This document shows, in pieces, positions 49,840-59,173 of a stretch of 64,000 nucleotides of DNA (positions are counted from its first letter, which is position 1; each line of letters opens with the position of its first letter). The stretch lies in assembly GCF_001426585.1 (NCBI RefSeq), contig NZ_LMEI01000006.1, positions 62,001-126,000 on the forward strand, read 5' to 3'. The stretch is from Streptomyces sp. Root431 (GTDB taxonomy: Bacteria; Actinomycetota; Actinomycetes; Streptomycetales; Streptomycetaceae). Below the pieces are notes generated by a model. That model had not been told where the DNA came from. It worked only from the letters and a program-made list of their open reading frames with translations, and did not search any database. The translations under genes were made by a program, and so were the position numbers.

Positions 49840-50064
49840 CGTTCTTCCTTGCTTCCCCGGACCCGGGCCAGTCGTATCGCGTAGGCCAGGCAGAGGAGCG
49901 CCAGGGCGGGGAGCACGGCCAAGGCCGGGTTCACCCAGGCCGGGACCAGGTCGTACCCCGCGTGGCACTTGTCGTGCAGCGGGAACCACTGCGCGTACTC
50001 GTCGAAGTTCGCCCTGCGGTAGGCCTCGTCGTAGGTCTGCCCCGCCCCACCTTCCGCTTCCCGC
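49836..50064 (-). pseudogene. Possible remnant of a small membrane protein
   Basis: On the minus strand this frame reads TYDEAYRRANFDEYAQWFPL, HDKCHAGYDLVPAWVNPAL and LALLCLAYAIRLARVRGSKE, ending at TAG 49836-49838. The composition (aromatics, one hydrophobic helix, basic end) is protein-like. No ATG, and no plausible GTG with a ribosome site, starts it, and the upstream stretch reads as a low-complexity Gly/Arg frame. It is probably a frameshifted or beheaded small gene downstream of the EamA transporter. Confidence 0.4.
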
Positions 50065-50106
50065 CCGCCGCGCTGCCTGCTTGCGGTGGACGGTGAGCTT
50101 GTCCGC

Positions 50107-50970
50107 TCAGGCCGCGGCCAGGAGGACCGTGCCGCCCAGGGCGAGGGCCGCGCCCGCCGCCTGGACCGTGCGGAGGCGTTCCTTGAGGTAGAGGAACGCG
50201 GCGAGGGCCGTGACGACGGGGTAGAGGCTGGCGAGGACCGCCGCGACCACGACCGGTCCCTGCTGGGCGGCGATCGCGTACGTCCCGTTGGCCGCGACGT
50301 CCGCGAGGCCGACGAAGGCGAGGGCAGGGAGGGCCGCGCGGATGACGCCGGGGCCGCCCTCGGGGAGGGCCCGGCCGCCGCGGCGCACGGAGGCGTAGAG
50401 GGCGCCGCCGCCCACCAGGACGTTGGTGACGCGCTGGACGAGGAGGGCGAGGAACAGGCCCGTGACGGTGGTGGAGGACTCCGCGATGAGGGCCATCACC
50501 GAGCCGAAGCCGAAGGCCGCGAACAGGGTGAGCAGGACCGCCTGGCGCTGGACGGGCGCGCCGCGCAGTTCGGGGCCGCCCGCGAGGGTCACCCCGACGA
50601 TCGCCACGACGACGCCGGCGAGCTGGAGGAGGCCGGGGCGGTCGCCCAGGAGCAGGCCGACGGTGACGGGGACGACGACGCCGAGCGAGCCGAGCGGCGA
50701 GACCACGCCCATGGGGCCGAGGGCGAGCGCCTTGTAGAAGGCGAGCATGGCAGCCGGGCCCACGACGCCGGCCCCGACCGCGTACCAGAGCTGGGGGCCC
50801 GCCTCGGTCCACGCTCCGGTCGCGAGGACGAGGGTGCCGAGGACGAGGACCGCGAGGGTCTGGGAGACCACGACGACCGTGAGGGCGGGTATCCGGCGGG
50901 TGAGCAGCCCGCCTCCGAAGTCGGCGAGGCCCCACAGCAGGGCGGTGGCCAGGGCGAACGCGGCGGTCAT
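50107..50970 (-). CDS. EamA/DMT family transporter
   Basis: 287 residues from ATG 50970. Ten helices with the two EamA repeats: FALATALLWGLADFGGGLLT, GAGVVGPAAMLAFYKALALG, VVVPVTVGLLLGDRPGLLQL, then the second repeat ending YLKERLRTVQAAGAALALGG. A drug/metabolite exporter; the substrate is unknown. It is divergent from an XRE-cupin regulator, with a perfect palindrome in the gap, so repression by that regulator is probable. Confidence 0.9.
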   Translation of the reverse strand: MTAAFALATALLWGLADFGGGLLTRRIPALTVVVVSQTLAVLVLGTLVLATGAWTEAGPQLWYAVGAGVVGPAAMLAFYKALALGPMGVVSPLGSLGVVVPVTVGLLLGDRPGLLQLAGVVVAIVGVTLAGGPELRGAPVQRQAVLLTLFAAFGFGSVMALIAESSTTVTGLFLALLVQRVTNVLVGGGALYASVRRGGRALPEGGPGVIRAALPALAFVGLADVAANGTYAIAAQQGPVVVAAVLASLYPVVTALAAFLYLKERLRTVQAAGAALALGGTVLLAAA

Positions 50971-51042
50971 GGATCCTCGCAGTCGCGTGCGGCAGCACGC
51001 AGTACAGTGCAGTGAACAGTCGGGTACAGCCCACCGTAGTTC

Positions 51043-51055
51043 AGTTCATTGAACT
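51043..51055. promoter_or_regulatory. Palindrome AGTTCATTGAACT between EamA and XRE-cupin genes
   Basis: A perfect 6-1-6 palindrome (51043-51055) in the 111-bp divergent gap. An AT-richer context (atccaaaatattgg) follows. Likely operator of the XRE-cupin regulator. Confidence 0.6.
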
Positions 51056-51081
51056 CTGTCATCCAAAATATTGGACGGAAT

Positions 51082-51654
51082 GTGTCGGACCTCGATCAGC
51101 TCACGCAGTCGCTCGCCCGGAACCTGAAGCGCTGGCGCAAGGAGCGGGGCTTCACCCTGGACGCGCTCGCCGCCCGGGCCGGAGTCAGCCGGGGCATGAT
51201 CATCCAGATCGAGCAGGCCAGGACCAACCCCAGCGTCGGCACCACCGTGAAGCTGGCGGACGCCCTCGGCGTCTCCATCACGACGCTCCTCGACTACGAG
51301 CAGGGCCCCCAGGTCCGGCTCGTCCCGCCGGACCAGGCCGTCCGCATGTGGTCCACCTCCACCGGCAGCCACACCACCCTCCTCGTCGGCACGGAGGCCC
51401 GCGGCCCGCTGGAACTCTGGTCCTGGACCCTCATGCCGGGCGAGGGCAGCGACTCCGACCCGCACCCGGAGGGCACGACCGAGCTCCTGCACGTCACCAC
51501 CGGAGTCCTCACGCTCGTCGTCGACGACGCGGAGCACACGCTGCCGGCCGGTACGTCCGCGGTCTTCGAGGCGAGCGTCTCGCACACCTACCGCAACGAC
51601 GGCGACGAGCCGGTCGAGATGACGATGGCCGTCTCCATCCCGCCCGCACGCTGA
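51082..51654 (+). CDS. XRE-family regulator with C-terminal cupin domain
   Basis: 190 residues from GTG 51082. HTH: LKRWRKERGFTLDALAARAG and VSRGMIIQIEQARTNPSVGT; the cupin domain (70-190) has TLMPGEGSDSDPHPEGTTEL, VLTLVVDDAEHTLPAGTSAV and HTYRNDGDEPVEMTMAV. Members repress or activate transporters or catabolic genes in response to small ligands. It is divergent from the EamA transporter. The start is GTG; TTG 51049 would add an N-terminal extension without family support. Confidence 0.9.
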   Translation: MSDLDQLTQSLARNLKRWRKERGFTLDALAARAGVSRGMIIQIEQARTNPSVGTTVKLADALGVSITTLLDYEQGPQVRLVPPDQAVRMWSTSTGSHTTLLVGTEARGPLELWSWTLMPGEGSDSDPHPEGTTELLHVTTGVLTLVVDDAEHTLPAGTSAVFEASVSHTYRNDGDEPVEMTMAVSIPPAR

Positions 51655-51698
51655 GACGGGCGTCCACGACCCGGGCCGCGGTTGTTAGCGTGCGGCGC

Positions 51699-52262
51699 AT
51701 GCGCGCACCCATCGGAGACTTCGACAACGCCCGCCCCGCCCCCGACTGCCTCGACGAGCTGACCGGGCCCGTCGCCGCCGCCCTCCGCGCCTGGGAGGGC
51801 GCCGTACCGGCCGACCGGGTCGTGTACGTGGACACCGACCCGGCCGTCGCCGACACCGCCGTCTTCCTGGAGCACTACGGGCTCGCGCTGCTCGACGAGT
51901 CCGCCAACTGCGTGGTCGTCGCGGGCAAGCGGGGCGAGACGACGACCCTGGCCGCCTGCGTCGTGAAGTCCGCGACCCGGGTCGACGTCAACGGCGTCGT
52001 CCGCAAGCACCTCGGCGCGCGCAAGGCCTCGTTCGCGCCGATGGACACCGCGACCGGCGGGACCGGCATGGAGTACGGCGGGATCACTCCCATCGGTCTC
52101 CCGGCCGACTGGCCGCTCCTCGTGGACGCCGCCGTCGTGGACACCGAGTGGGTCCTCGTCGGCAGCGGCCGGAGGCGCGGCAAGCTCATCGTGCCGGGGA
52201 AGGCGTTCGCCCAACTCCCCGGCGCGGTCGTCCTGGAAGGCCTCGGCGTCCCGGTCGCCTGA
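51699..52262 (+). CDS. YbaK/EbsC-like aminoacyl-tRNA editing domain protein
   Basis: 187 residues from ATG 51699. The core reads VVVAGKRGETTTLAACVVKS, ATRVDVNGVVRKHLGARKAS and GGTGMEYGGITPIGLPADWP, typical of the YbaK/ProX editing domain with Lys (KRG, VVRKHLG) and the GGxTP loop. It should deacylate mischarged tRNA (for example Cys- or Ala-tRNA-Pro). Single gene, 44 bp after the XRE-cupin gene; possible readthrough. Confidence 0.88.
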   Translation: MRAPIGDFDNARPAPDCLDELTGPVAAALRAWEGAVPADRVVYVDTDPAVADTAVFLEHYGLALLDESANCVVVAGKRGETTTLAACVVKSATRVDVNGVVRKHLGARKASFAPMDTATGGTGMEYGGITPIGLPADWPLLVDAAVVDTEWVLVGSGRRRGKLIVPGKAFAQLPGAVVLEGLGVPVA

Positions 52263-52321
52263 GGCTACGGGGCGCGTGGAGGTGGGGCCCGTTCTCGGAG
52301 CCGGGCCCCTCACCGACCTCG

Positions 52322-52729
52322 TCAGCCGAGGCGCGGAAGCTCTATCGCGGGGCAGCGGTCCATGACCATGTCCAGGCCCGCCTCGCGGGTACGGGCGTAG
52401 GCCGCCTCGTCGATCACGTCCAGCTGGAACCAGACCGCCTTGGCGCCGATCGCGACGGCCTCGTCGGCGACCTTCCCCGCCTGCTCGCCGTTCACGAACA
52501 CGTCCACGACGTCGACCGGGAAGGGGATGGCGTCGAGGGACGGGTAGCCCTGCTCGCCGTGGACCGTCTCGGCCTTCGGGTGCACGGGGACGATCCGCTT
52601 GCCGTGGCGCTGCAGGAACGCCGCGACTCCGTGGGCGGCCCGCCGCTCGTTCGACGACAGGCCCACGATGGCCCAGGTGTCGCCGCTCCCGGTGAGGATC
52701 CGGCGGATTGTCTCTGGGGTGCCGTACAC
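52322..52729 (-). CDS. CoA-binding domain protein
   Basis: 135 residues from GTG 52729, 6 nt after aggagg. The sequence starts VYGTPETIRRILTGSGDTWA and continues AIVGLSSNERRAAHGVAAFL (Rossmann), then KRIVPVHPKAETVHGEQGYP and DVFVNGEQAGKVADEAVAIG. This is the short CoA-binding (SucD-like N-domain) protein family; in these proteins CoA binding is established but the reaction is unknown. Monocistronic. Confidence 0.85.
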   Translation of the reverse strand: MYGTPETIRRILTGSGDTWAIVGLSSNERRAAHGVAAFLQRHGKRIVPVHPKAETVHGEQGYPSLDAIPFPVDVVDVFVNGEQAGKVADEAVAIGAKAVWFQLDVIDEAAYARTREAGLDMVMDRCPAIELPRLG

Positions 52730-52932
52730 GCTCTGCCTCCTGAGGGCCGTGACTCGACAGTGCCGGTCCGGCCTGTCGGACAGTCCAACAGGCGCGGCCG
52801 CGGAGGGATTCCCGTATCGCCAACTGTGCTGTCCAGGACAGCAGTTGGCGCCTTGTGGCCTTGACTGCACCGCTCGCCCTGATGTCAGCTCGTGTCAGGG
52901 GAGTGGCCGACGGGGACGGGAGTGCGCACGCG

Positions 52933-53274
52933 ATGGCCGAGGTGACGGTGCAGGTCCCGACGGGACGGCCCGGCGACGAGCCGGTACTGGTGCGGATCAG
53001 GGAGACCGACGACCCGGTCACCCGCGTCGGACGCGGTACGCGTGCCGCCGTCCAGGCGACGCGCACGCTGGACCAGATGCTGGACGCGGTACGGCCCGTG
53101 GCGGAGAGCTTCGTGTCCCGGTTCACGCAGATGGAGAACCCTCCGGACGAGATCGGTCTGGAGTTCGGCATCTCGCTCACCGCCGGCGCCGACGTCGTCA
53201 TCGCGACGACGGGGACCGAGGCGAACTTCACAGTCACCCTGAACTGGTCGGACATCTCGCGCCGAGCCGGCTGA
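52933..53274 (+). CDS. Trypco1-like protein (CU044_2847 family), partner of trypsin/nSTAND gene
   Basis: About 113 residues from ATG 52933 (after acgggag). It reads AEVTVQVPTGRPGDEPVLVR, TRTLDQMLDAVRPVAESFVS and EIGLEFGISLTAGADVVIAT, then NFTVTLNWSD. This is the small Trypco (trypsin-co-occurring) fold that is regularly encoded next to trypsin-linked conflict proteins. Only 17 bp separates it from the large protease/STAND gene, so it is cotranslated. It probably acts as a regulator, adaptor or substrate of the protease. Family assignment is by resemblance in sequence and context. Confidence 0.8.
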   Translation: MAEVTVQVPTGRPGDEPVLVRIRETDDPVTRVGRGTRAAVQATRTLDQMLDAVRPVAESFVSRFTQMENPPDEIGLEFGISLTAGADVVIATTGTEANFTVTLNWSDISRRAG

Positions 53275-53291
53275 GGGGGAGCGGGCGAGTC

Positions 53292-56200
53292 ATGACCGGG
53301 CATCCCCCCTCCCATGACGAGATCGCGGAGGAGATGCTCTCCGCCGCCACGGTACGGATCGCCGGACCGGCCGGAGTCGCCGGTGTCGGCGTACTGATCG
53401 CGCCCCGGCTGGTCCTGACCTGCGCGCACGTCGTCACCGACGCGGCAGGCCTGGAGCGCGGACACCCCGAGCCGCCGCCGACCGCCCTGGACGTCCGGCT
53501 CCTGCAGTCCGGCGCGAGCGCGGCGACCGTGACGGCGCGGATACGGGACTGGGTGCCCGAGCGGCCGGACGGCCGCGGGGACCTCGCGGTGCTCCGGCTC
53601 GGCGAAGCCCTGCCCGGCGCGCGGCCGGTCAGCATGGCCGATCCGCCCTCGACCATGGCGCACCCGGCCGTCGTCCTCGGACTGCCCGACAACGTGGCGG
53701 AGGGCGGCTGGCACACCGCCGTGCTCCACGGACACACGGGCATCGGCTGGCTGCAGATGTCCCCGGACGGCGTGTCGGACCCGATCCGCCCAGGCTTCAG
53801 CGGCGCGGCCGTGTGGGACAAGGTGACGGGGGCCGTGGTGGGCGTCGTCACGGCGACCGCCTCCCCGGCCACCGGGCAGAGCTTCTGCATCCCGACGCGC
53901 ACCATCACCGCGCAGATCCCCGCACTCGCCGGGCTGCTGTCCCCGCGCTCCCCGTTTCCCGGCCTGCATCCGTTCACCGAGCACGGCGCCCGGGACTTCT
54001 TCGGCCGGGACGCCGATGTCGCGGCGGTCCTCGGACTCCTGGAGGCCGGCGGGCCGACGGGCTGCGTCACCCTGACCGGACCGTCGGGGTCCGGCAAGTC
54101 CTCCCTCCTCATGGCCGGAGTGCTGCCGCGCCTCAGGGAGCAGGGCGCCGAGGTCGTCCTGGTGCGCGCCGTCTCCGGCCGCCCGATCACGCCGTCGGCG
54201 GTCGGCGGTGGTCGGCGCGTCGTCATCGCCGTCGACCAGGCCGAAGCCCTCCTCACCCTCCCGGAATCCGAGCTGCGCGCCACCGTCGGCGATCTCCTGG
54301 AGGCCGCCGCACACCCCGGTACATCGGTCCTGACGGTGGTCCGCTCCGACTTCCAGGACGCGATGCTCGGCCATCCGGACCTGGGCCGGCTCGTCGGTGG
54401 CGCGCCCGCCCACCAGCTGGGGCCGATGACCGCGCGGCAGCTCGCCGACGCGGTCGTCCGGCCGCTGGAGGACGTACCCGGAATCACGTACAGCGCCGGT
54501 CTCGCGGCCCGGATCGTCGAGGACACGGTGGGGCGGCCCGGGGCGCTCCCGCTGCTCGGATTCCTCCTGGAGACGCTGTGGGAGCGACGCCGGGACGGAC
54601 GCCTCCGGTTCGATGTGTACGAGCGGCTCGGCGGCGTCGGCCGCGCTCTCGGCGAGCGGGCCGACGCCGCCTGGGACGCCCTGGAGGGCGACTCTCCCTC
54701 ACCGGCCGCGACCGGCCTCCTGCGCGCACTCGTACGCATCCCTCCCGGGACGCGCACGGCGCTGCGCGCGCGGCTGCTCCGGAGCGACGCGGGCGAGGAA
54801 CGATGGGCCGTCGCCCGCGCCCTGGCCGACGCCCGCATCCTCGTGCTCGGCGCGGACGAGGAGGGGCGAGAGACGGTGGAGCTGGCGCACGAGGCGCTCA
54901 TCGAGCACTGGCGTCCCCTCGCCGAGCTGCTCGCCGGCGACCGCGCCTTCCTGGAGTGGCTGGGCGGCCTGCGCTACGACGCGCAGCGCTGGCGCGAGGA
55001 GGACGAACCGGACGGCCGGCTCCTCGAGGATCCCGCCCTGGCCCTGGCCGAACAGCGGATCACGACCCACGGGGACGAACTCACGGCAGACGACCGCGAG
55101 TTCATCAGGCGCAGTGGGGAACTGCGCGACCGCAGAGGCCGGGAGGCCGCGCGCAGCGCCACCCGCGCCCGGCGGGTGCGGCAGCTCACCGCGCTCGTCG
55201 CCGTCGTCTCCACCCTGGCCCTGCTCGTGGGGTCGTACTACTACCGGGGCATGGAGGCGGAGCAGCGGCGGCTCACCTCCGACCGCCTGGCCCAGCAGGC
55301 GGCCACCCTGGACAGCGTGTCCCTCACCGCCTCGTCGCTGCTCGCCGTCGCCGCCTTCGCGACCGAGGACCGGCAGCCGGCCCGCTCGACGCTGATCGCC
55401 CAACACCTGCGGATGATGGACGTCGAACACGTCGTCATGGAGGGGCAGTCCGAGGTCGAGTCGCTCTCCTTCGCCCCGTCCGGCGAGCAGTTGTACGCCC
55501 TGCTCGACAGCGGCGACGTCATCCGGCTCGACCTGCGCACGGCGGACGCCGAACGGCCCGTGCCGACGGCGCGGACCCGTACCGGCGACAACGCGCGGTT
55601 CGTCGTCTCGCCGGACGGCCGGGTCATGGCGCGGTCGAGCGGATGGGGGGTCGTCTCCCTGGGAGTCCACGCGTCCCGGGAAGCGGCCTTCGACCCCAAG
55701 GCGAAGGTGCGGTACGTCTCGCTGCGCGGGACCGATGCCGCGCGGAGGAATCCGCGCCCCGCGAGCGACCTCCGCTTCGACGGCACCGGGGAGCGGGTCC
55801 TCGCGGCGATCCGCAAGGAAGGGGTGCTGGTGTGGCGCACCGCCGACGCGGGCCGCGTCGGCCGGACGCTCACCCCGCCGAAGGGCTGGGACGTGGTCGA
55901 GGCGTGGTTCGGGGCGGGCGACACGGTGGTGGGCAGGATCGTGCCCGTCGGCGGCCGCGGCGACGCGCCGGGCCGCCTGCTCGCCTGGGACCTCGCGACG
56001 GGTGCGGCGAAGCGTCCCTGGGGCGAGCGGGCGGCCCCCGCCGCCTCCGCGACCGTGAGCGGGGACGGCGGGACCCTGGTGACCTGCACCCCGCAGGGGG
56101 CTCTCGAAGTGTGGCGGCTCGGCGCCCGGCCGCGGCGAGTGCAGTCGTACGCCACGACGGCGGTGCAGCTCTGCCCCCTCCAGGTGCCCCGGCTCGACGC

Positions 56201-57536
56201 CACGGGCCGCTACCTCGTCAACCCGGTGGGCCGGATGGGCGGTGACCTCGGCCGGATGCGCTTCCTCGTGGTCGACCTGGAGCGAGGGTGGCCGGGCACG
56301 TTCGACGTGCCGTCCACCGCACCCGAGGACGTCTCCATCACGGGTCGGACCGGCTTTCCCCCGGTGGCCCTCACCGGACCGCCGGACGGCCTGCGGGCCG
56401 CGGTCGGCGTCGGCGGCAGCATCGTCACCGTTCGCGTACGCCCCCCGGACGCCTTCGACACCCATGTCCTGCTGAGCGGCTTCCGCACCGCAGACGGGGA
56501 ACACGAACGCCTCGCGATCGTCGACTCCCGCGGGGACGGCCTGGGGATGTGGAACCTGAAGACCCGCGAACGGATGGGGTTCGGCCGGTCGCCGAAGCAG
56601 CTGGCCAGTATGCCCGCATCCTTCACCCCCGACGGGTCCCGCGTCCTGACCGTCACCGAGGACCGGCGGAGCATGCTCGTCTGGCGGCTGACCGAGGGGG
56701 CGTCCGGGGCCGGCACCACGCACCGCCTCGCGGTGGAGCACGAGCTGGAGCTGCCGGCCCCGCCCGATCTCACCGCCAAGGGAGCCGACCCGCTGACGGG
56801 ACTCACCCCGTCCTGGATCTTCGCCTCCTTCCCCGACGACCGGCACGCCGTCATCTCGGGGCTCTCCTACATGTCGCGCTGGAACCTCGACACGGGCCGG
56901 CAGGACGGCAGGCCGTACCGGCCGTCGGAACAGGAGAAGGGGGCCCTCGCCAACGCGGCGGCGGGCACCTGGGGCGCCGCCCTGCCCGGCACGCGCAAGG
57001 CCGTCGTGCGGACCGTCGGCGAGGTCGGCGCGTGGGACTTCGACACGGGCGAGTACACCCGGTGGATCGCCCGGGGCGAGCACGGCGAATCCGTCCGCGG
57101 CCTGCTCGTCTCCCCGGACGGGAAACGCCTCGCCGTGCACTACGCGGGCGGATCCGTCAGCCTCTGGAACATCGAGCGCAAGGAGTGGGACGGCACCGTC
57201 ACCGAGAACGGCGTCCACGCGCTCGGCCGCTTCCTCGACGCGAAGGGCGACACCCTGCACACGACGACCCGGGCCGGTGAGCAAGTCGTCTGGGACACCC
57301 GGAAGAAGGACATGCTCTACCGCTACTGGGTGCGCTACGACACCACCCTGGCGCCGAACTCCACCGGCGACCGCATCACCGCGGTCGAGGGCTCCCACCC
57401 CTACACGGTCCCTCTCGACCCCGACGCGTCGATCGAGCGGCTCTGCGCACTCGCCCAGCGCGGACCGACCGACGGCGAGAAGGACCGGGTCGGCGACAGC
57501 GACGAGTTCGCCGAAGCCTGCCGGCCCGGGGCGTGA
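53292..57536 (+). CDS. Trypsin-nSTAND1-beta-propeller conflict protein
   Basis: 1414 residues from ATG 53292. A trypsin-like domain (20-210) has the triad His46 (TCAHVV), Asp97 (GDLAVLRLG) and Ser170 (PGFSGAAVW). Then FPGLHPFTEHGARDFFGRDA opens an nSTAND1 NTPase with Walker A GPSGSGKSS (263-271), Walker B VVIAVDQAEALL, ending in a helical arm. A hydrophobic segment near 632-652 (LTALVAVVSTLALLVGSYYY) may cross the membrane. The rest (700-1400) is a WD-like beta-propeller with repeated DxxxR/W blade ends (LLAWDLATG, SVSLWNIERK). STAND proteins oligomerise upon ligand detection by the propeller and switch on the attached protease. All catalytic residues look intact. Confidence 0.9.
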   Translation: MTGHPPSHDEIAEEMLSAATVRIAGPAGVAGVGVLIAPRLVLTCAHVVTDAAGLERGHPEPPPTALDVRLLQSGASAATVTARIRDWVPERPDGRGDLAVLRLGEALPGARPVSMADPPSTMAHPAVVLGLPDNVAEGGWHTAVLHGHTGIGWLQMSPDGVSDPIRPGFSGAAVWDKVTGAVVGVVTATASPATGQSFCIPTRTITAQIPALAGLLSPRSPFPGLHPFTEHGARDFFGRDADVAAVLGLLEAGGPTGCVTLTGPSGSGKSSLLMAGVLPRLREQGAEVVLVRAVSGRPITPSAVGGGRRVVIAVDQAEALLTLPESELRATVGDLLEAAAHPGTSVLTVVRSDFQDAMLGHPDLGRLVGGAPAHQLGPMTARQLADAVVRPLEDVPGITYSAGLAARIVEDTVGRPGALPLLGFLLETLWERRRDGRLRFDVYERLGGVGRALGERADAAWDALEGDSPSPAATGLLRALVRIPPGTRTALRARLLRSDAGEERWAVARALADARILVLGADEEGRETVELAHEALIEHWRPLAELLAGDRAFLEWLGGLRYDAQRWREEDEPDGRLLEDPALALAEQRITTHGDELTADDREFIRRSGELRDRRGREAARSATRARRVRQLTALVAVVSTLALLVGSYYYRGMEAEQRRLTSDRLAQQAATLDSVSLTASSLLAVAAFATEDRQPARSTLIAQHLRMMDVEHVVMEGQSEVESLSFAPSGEQLYALLDSGDVIRLDLRTADAERPVPTARTRTGDNARFVVSPDGRVMARSSGWGVVSLGVHASREAAFDPKAKVRYVSLRGTDAARRNPRPASDLRFDGTGERVLAAIRKEGVLVWRTADAGRVGRTLTPPKGWDVVEAWFGAGDTVVGRIVPVGGRGDAPGRLLAWDLATGAAKRPWGERAAPAASATVSGDGGTLVTCTPQGALEVWRLGARPRRVQSYATTAVQLCPLQVPRLDATGRYLVNPVGRMGGDLGRMRFLVVDLERGWPGTFDVPSTAPEDVSITGRTGFPPVALTGPPDGLRAAVGVGGSIVTVRVRPPDAFDTHVLLSGFRTADGEHERLAIVDSRGDGLGMWNLKTRERMGFGRSPKQLASMPASFTPDGSRVLTVTEDRRSMLVWRLTEGASGAGTTHRLAVEHELELPAPPDLTAKGADPLTGLTPSWIFASFPDDRHAVISGLSYMSRWNLDTGRQDGRPYRPSEQEKGALANAAAGTWGAALPGTRKAVVRTVGEVGAWDFDTGEYTRWIARGEHGESVRGLLVSPDGKRLAVHYAGGSVSLWNIERKEWDGTVTENGVHALGRFLDAKGDTLHTTTRAGEQVVWDTRKKDMLYRYWVRYDTTLAPNSTGDRITAVEGSHPYTVPLDPDASIERLCALAQRGPTDGEKDRVGDSDEFAEACRPGA

Positions 57537-57551
57537 CGCACTCCGGGGAGC

Positions 57552-59075
57552 TCAGACTTCCCAGGCGCGCCGCTCCGCCTCGCGCGGCGCCTCGACCAGG
57601 GACGGAAGGCCCGGACCGAACGTCATCACCGGACGCGCCGGGTCCCACGGACGCCAGCCCGGCTCGCCCGTCGCGGCGAAGGCCACCCAGGCGGCGTGCA
57701 TCGCCGTCGCCAGCTCCTGGGGAGCCTCCGGCCCGGTCAGCGCCTGGGTCTCCGGCAGGTCGAGCGTGTCGAAGACGAAGCCCAGTTCGAGCGCGTGGCA
57801 GGCGCCGAGGTCCAGGACGGGGGAGCGCCAGCCGAACTCGTAGAGGTACGTCCCTGCGGACGCGCCCGCGCGCAGCCGGGCGTCCGCGAGCGCGTTCAGC
57901 GGGATCCGCAGCAGCTTGTCCGTGGCGAGCGCCCCCAGCACCTCGCCCGGCTTCTCCTGGGGCCTGCCCGCGCGGTACACCCTGGCCGTCCGGGACGGCA
58001 CCTTCGCCTTCCGGAGCAGCAGCCGCTGCACCCACGGCCCCACCCGGTCGGTGACGCCGCTCGGCACGAACCACAGCCGGTACTCCTCGGTGGTCGTGCC
58101 CATCAGCAGATCCACCTCCGCCGAGGCGCCGTCCGCGAGCGCCTCGGCCGGATCGCGCGGCAGGACCTCGCCGTCCACGACGATCTGGAAGGAGTGCCCG
58201 CCGCTCAGCGGCGAGCCCTTGCCCGTCACCGCGGTCTGCGCCGCGAGCAGCCGCTCCCGGTCCACGCGCGCGAACGCCTCCGCCGTCGCCGGCACCTTGA
58301 GCCGCGCGGCCACCGCTTCGGTGGTCCGGCGGGCCGTGGCGAGCGGCTGGGCGATGGGCGCGCCGCTCTGCACCACGGCCCGCCGGAACAGGCCCTTCGC
58401 GAGCGGCGAGGCCAGCAGGGCGGATATCGAGATCGCGCCGGCCGACTCGCCGAAGACGGTCACCCGTTCCGGGTCCCCGCCGAACGCCGCGGCGTTCTCC
58501 CGCACCCAGGCCAGCGCGGCGATCTGGTCGCGCAGCCCGAGATTGGCGGGCGCGTCGGGGAAGACCCCGAAGCCCTCGACGCCGAGCCGGTAGTTGACCG
58601 AGACGAGGACCACCCCGTCCCGGGCGAAGGCGGTGCCGTCGTAGACGGGGACGGCCGAGGAGCCGTGGATCAGCGACCCGCCGTGGATCCAGACCATCAC
58701 CGGCCGCCCGCCCCGGTCCTCGGCGTTTCCGTCCTCCGGTACCGCAGGTCCCGAAGGACCCCACGGCGCCCACACGTTGAGGTTGAGGCAGTCGTCGCCC
58801 TCGACGTCCGGGTCGGGGAGCAGCGCGTCGAGCGGCGGGGAGTACGGGCGCTTCGGCGCCGTCGGCCCGAAGGCCATGGCCTCCCGCACCCCGGCCCAGG
58901 GCACGGCCGGCTCCGGCGCGCGGAAGCGCAGCGCGCCGACCGGGGCCTGCGCGTAGGGCACGCCGAGGAAGGCCACCACGCCGTCCTTCAGGCTGCCGCG
59001 CAGCGCCCCGCCCCGCGTACGGACCTCGGGCCCGTCCTGGACCCGCTCCGACACGTCCGCAGCGTTCTCCGCCAT
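57552..59075 (-). CDS. Carboxylesterase/lipase (type B)
   Basis: 507 residues from ATG 59075 with gaggaagggc. Type-B esterase motifs: FLGVPYAQAPVGALRFRAPE, DDCLNLNVWAP, VMVWIHGGSLIHG (oxyanion), catalytic Ser in VTVFGESAGAISISALL, and MGTTTEEYRLW near the acidic residue. The His region lies in the C-terminal part (YLYEFGWRS ... ACHALELGFVF). It hydrolyses esters; probably cytosolic, with no signal peptide. It converges with the trypsin-STAND gene, 15 bp away. Confidence 0.9.
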   Translation of the reverse strand: MAENAADVSERVQDGPEVRTRGGALRGSLKDGVVAFLGVPYAQAPVGALRFRAPEPAVPWAGVREAMAFGPTAPKRPYSPPLDALLPDPDVEGDDCLNLNVWAPWGPSGPAVPEDGNAEDRGGRPVMVWIHGGSLIHGSSAVPVYDGTAFARDGVVLVSVNYRLGVEGFGVFPDAPANLGLRDQIAALAWVRENAAAFGGDPERVTVFGESAGAISISALLASPLAKGLFRRAVVQSGAPIAQPLATARRTTEAVAARLKVPATAEAFARVDRERLLAAQTAVTGKGSPLSGGHSFQIVVDGEVLPRDPAEALADGASAEVDLLMGTTTEEYRLWFVPSGVTDRVGPWVQRLLLRKAKVPSRTARVYRAGRPQEKPGEVLGALATDKLLRIPLNALADARLRAGASAGTYLYEFGWRSPVLDLGACHALELGFVFDTLDLPETQALTGPEAPQELATAMHAAWVAFAATGEPGWRPWDPARPVMTFGPGLPSLVEAPREAERRAWEV

Positions 59076-59173
59076 CGATTCAGCCCTTCCTCGGGTCGAC
59101 GGTGACCACACCGTCCGGATCATGGGTCAGCGTGCCGTCCGGACGCGCCACGCCGACCGGGACGGGGTACGCC

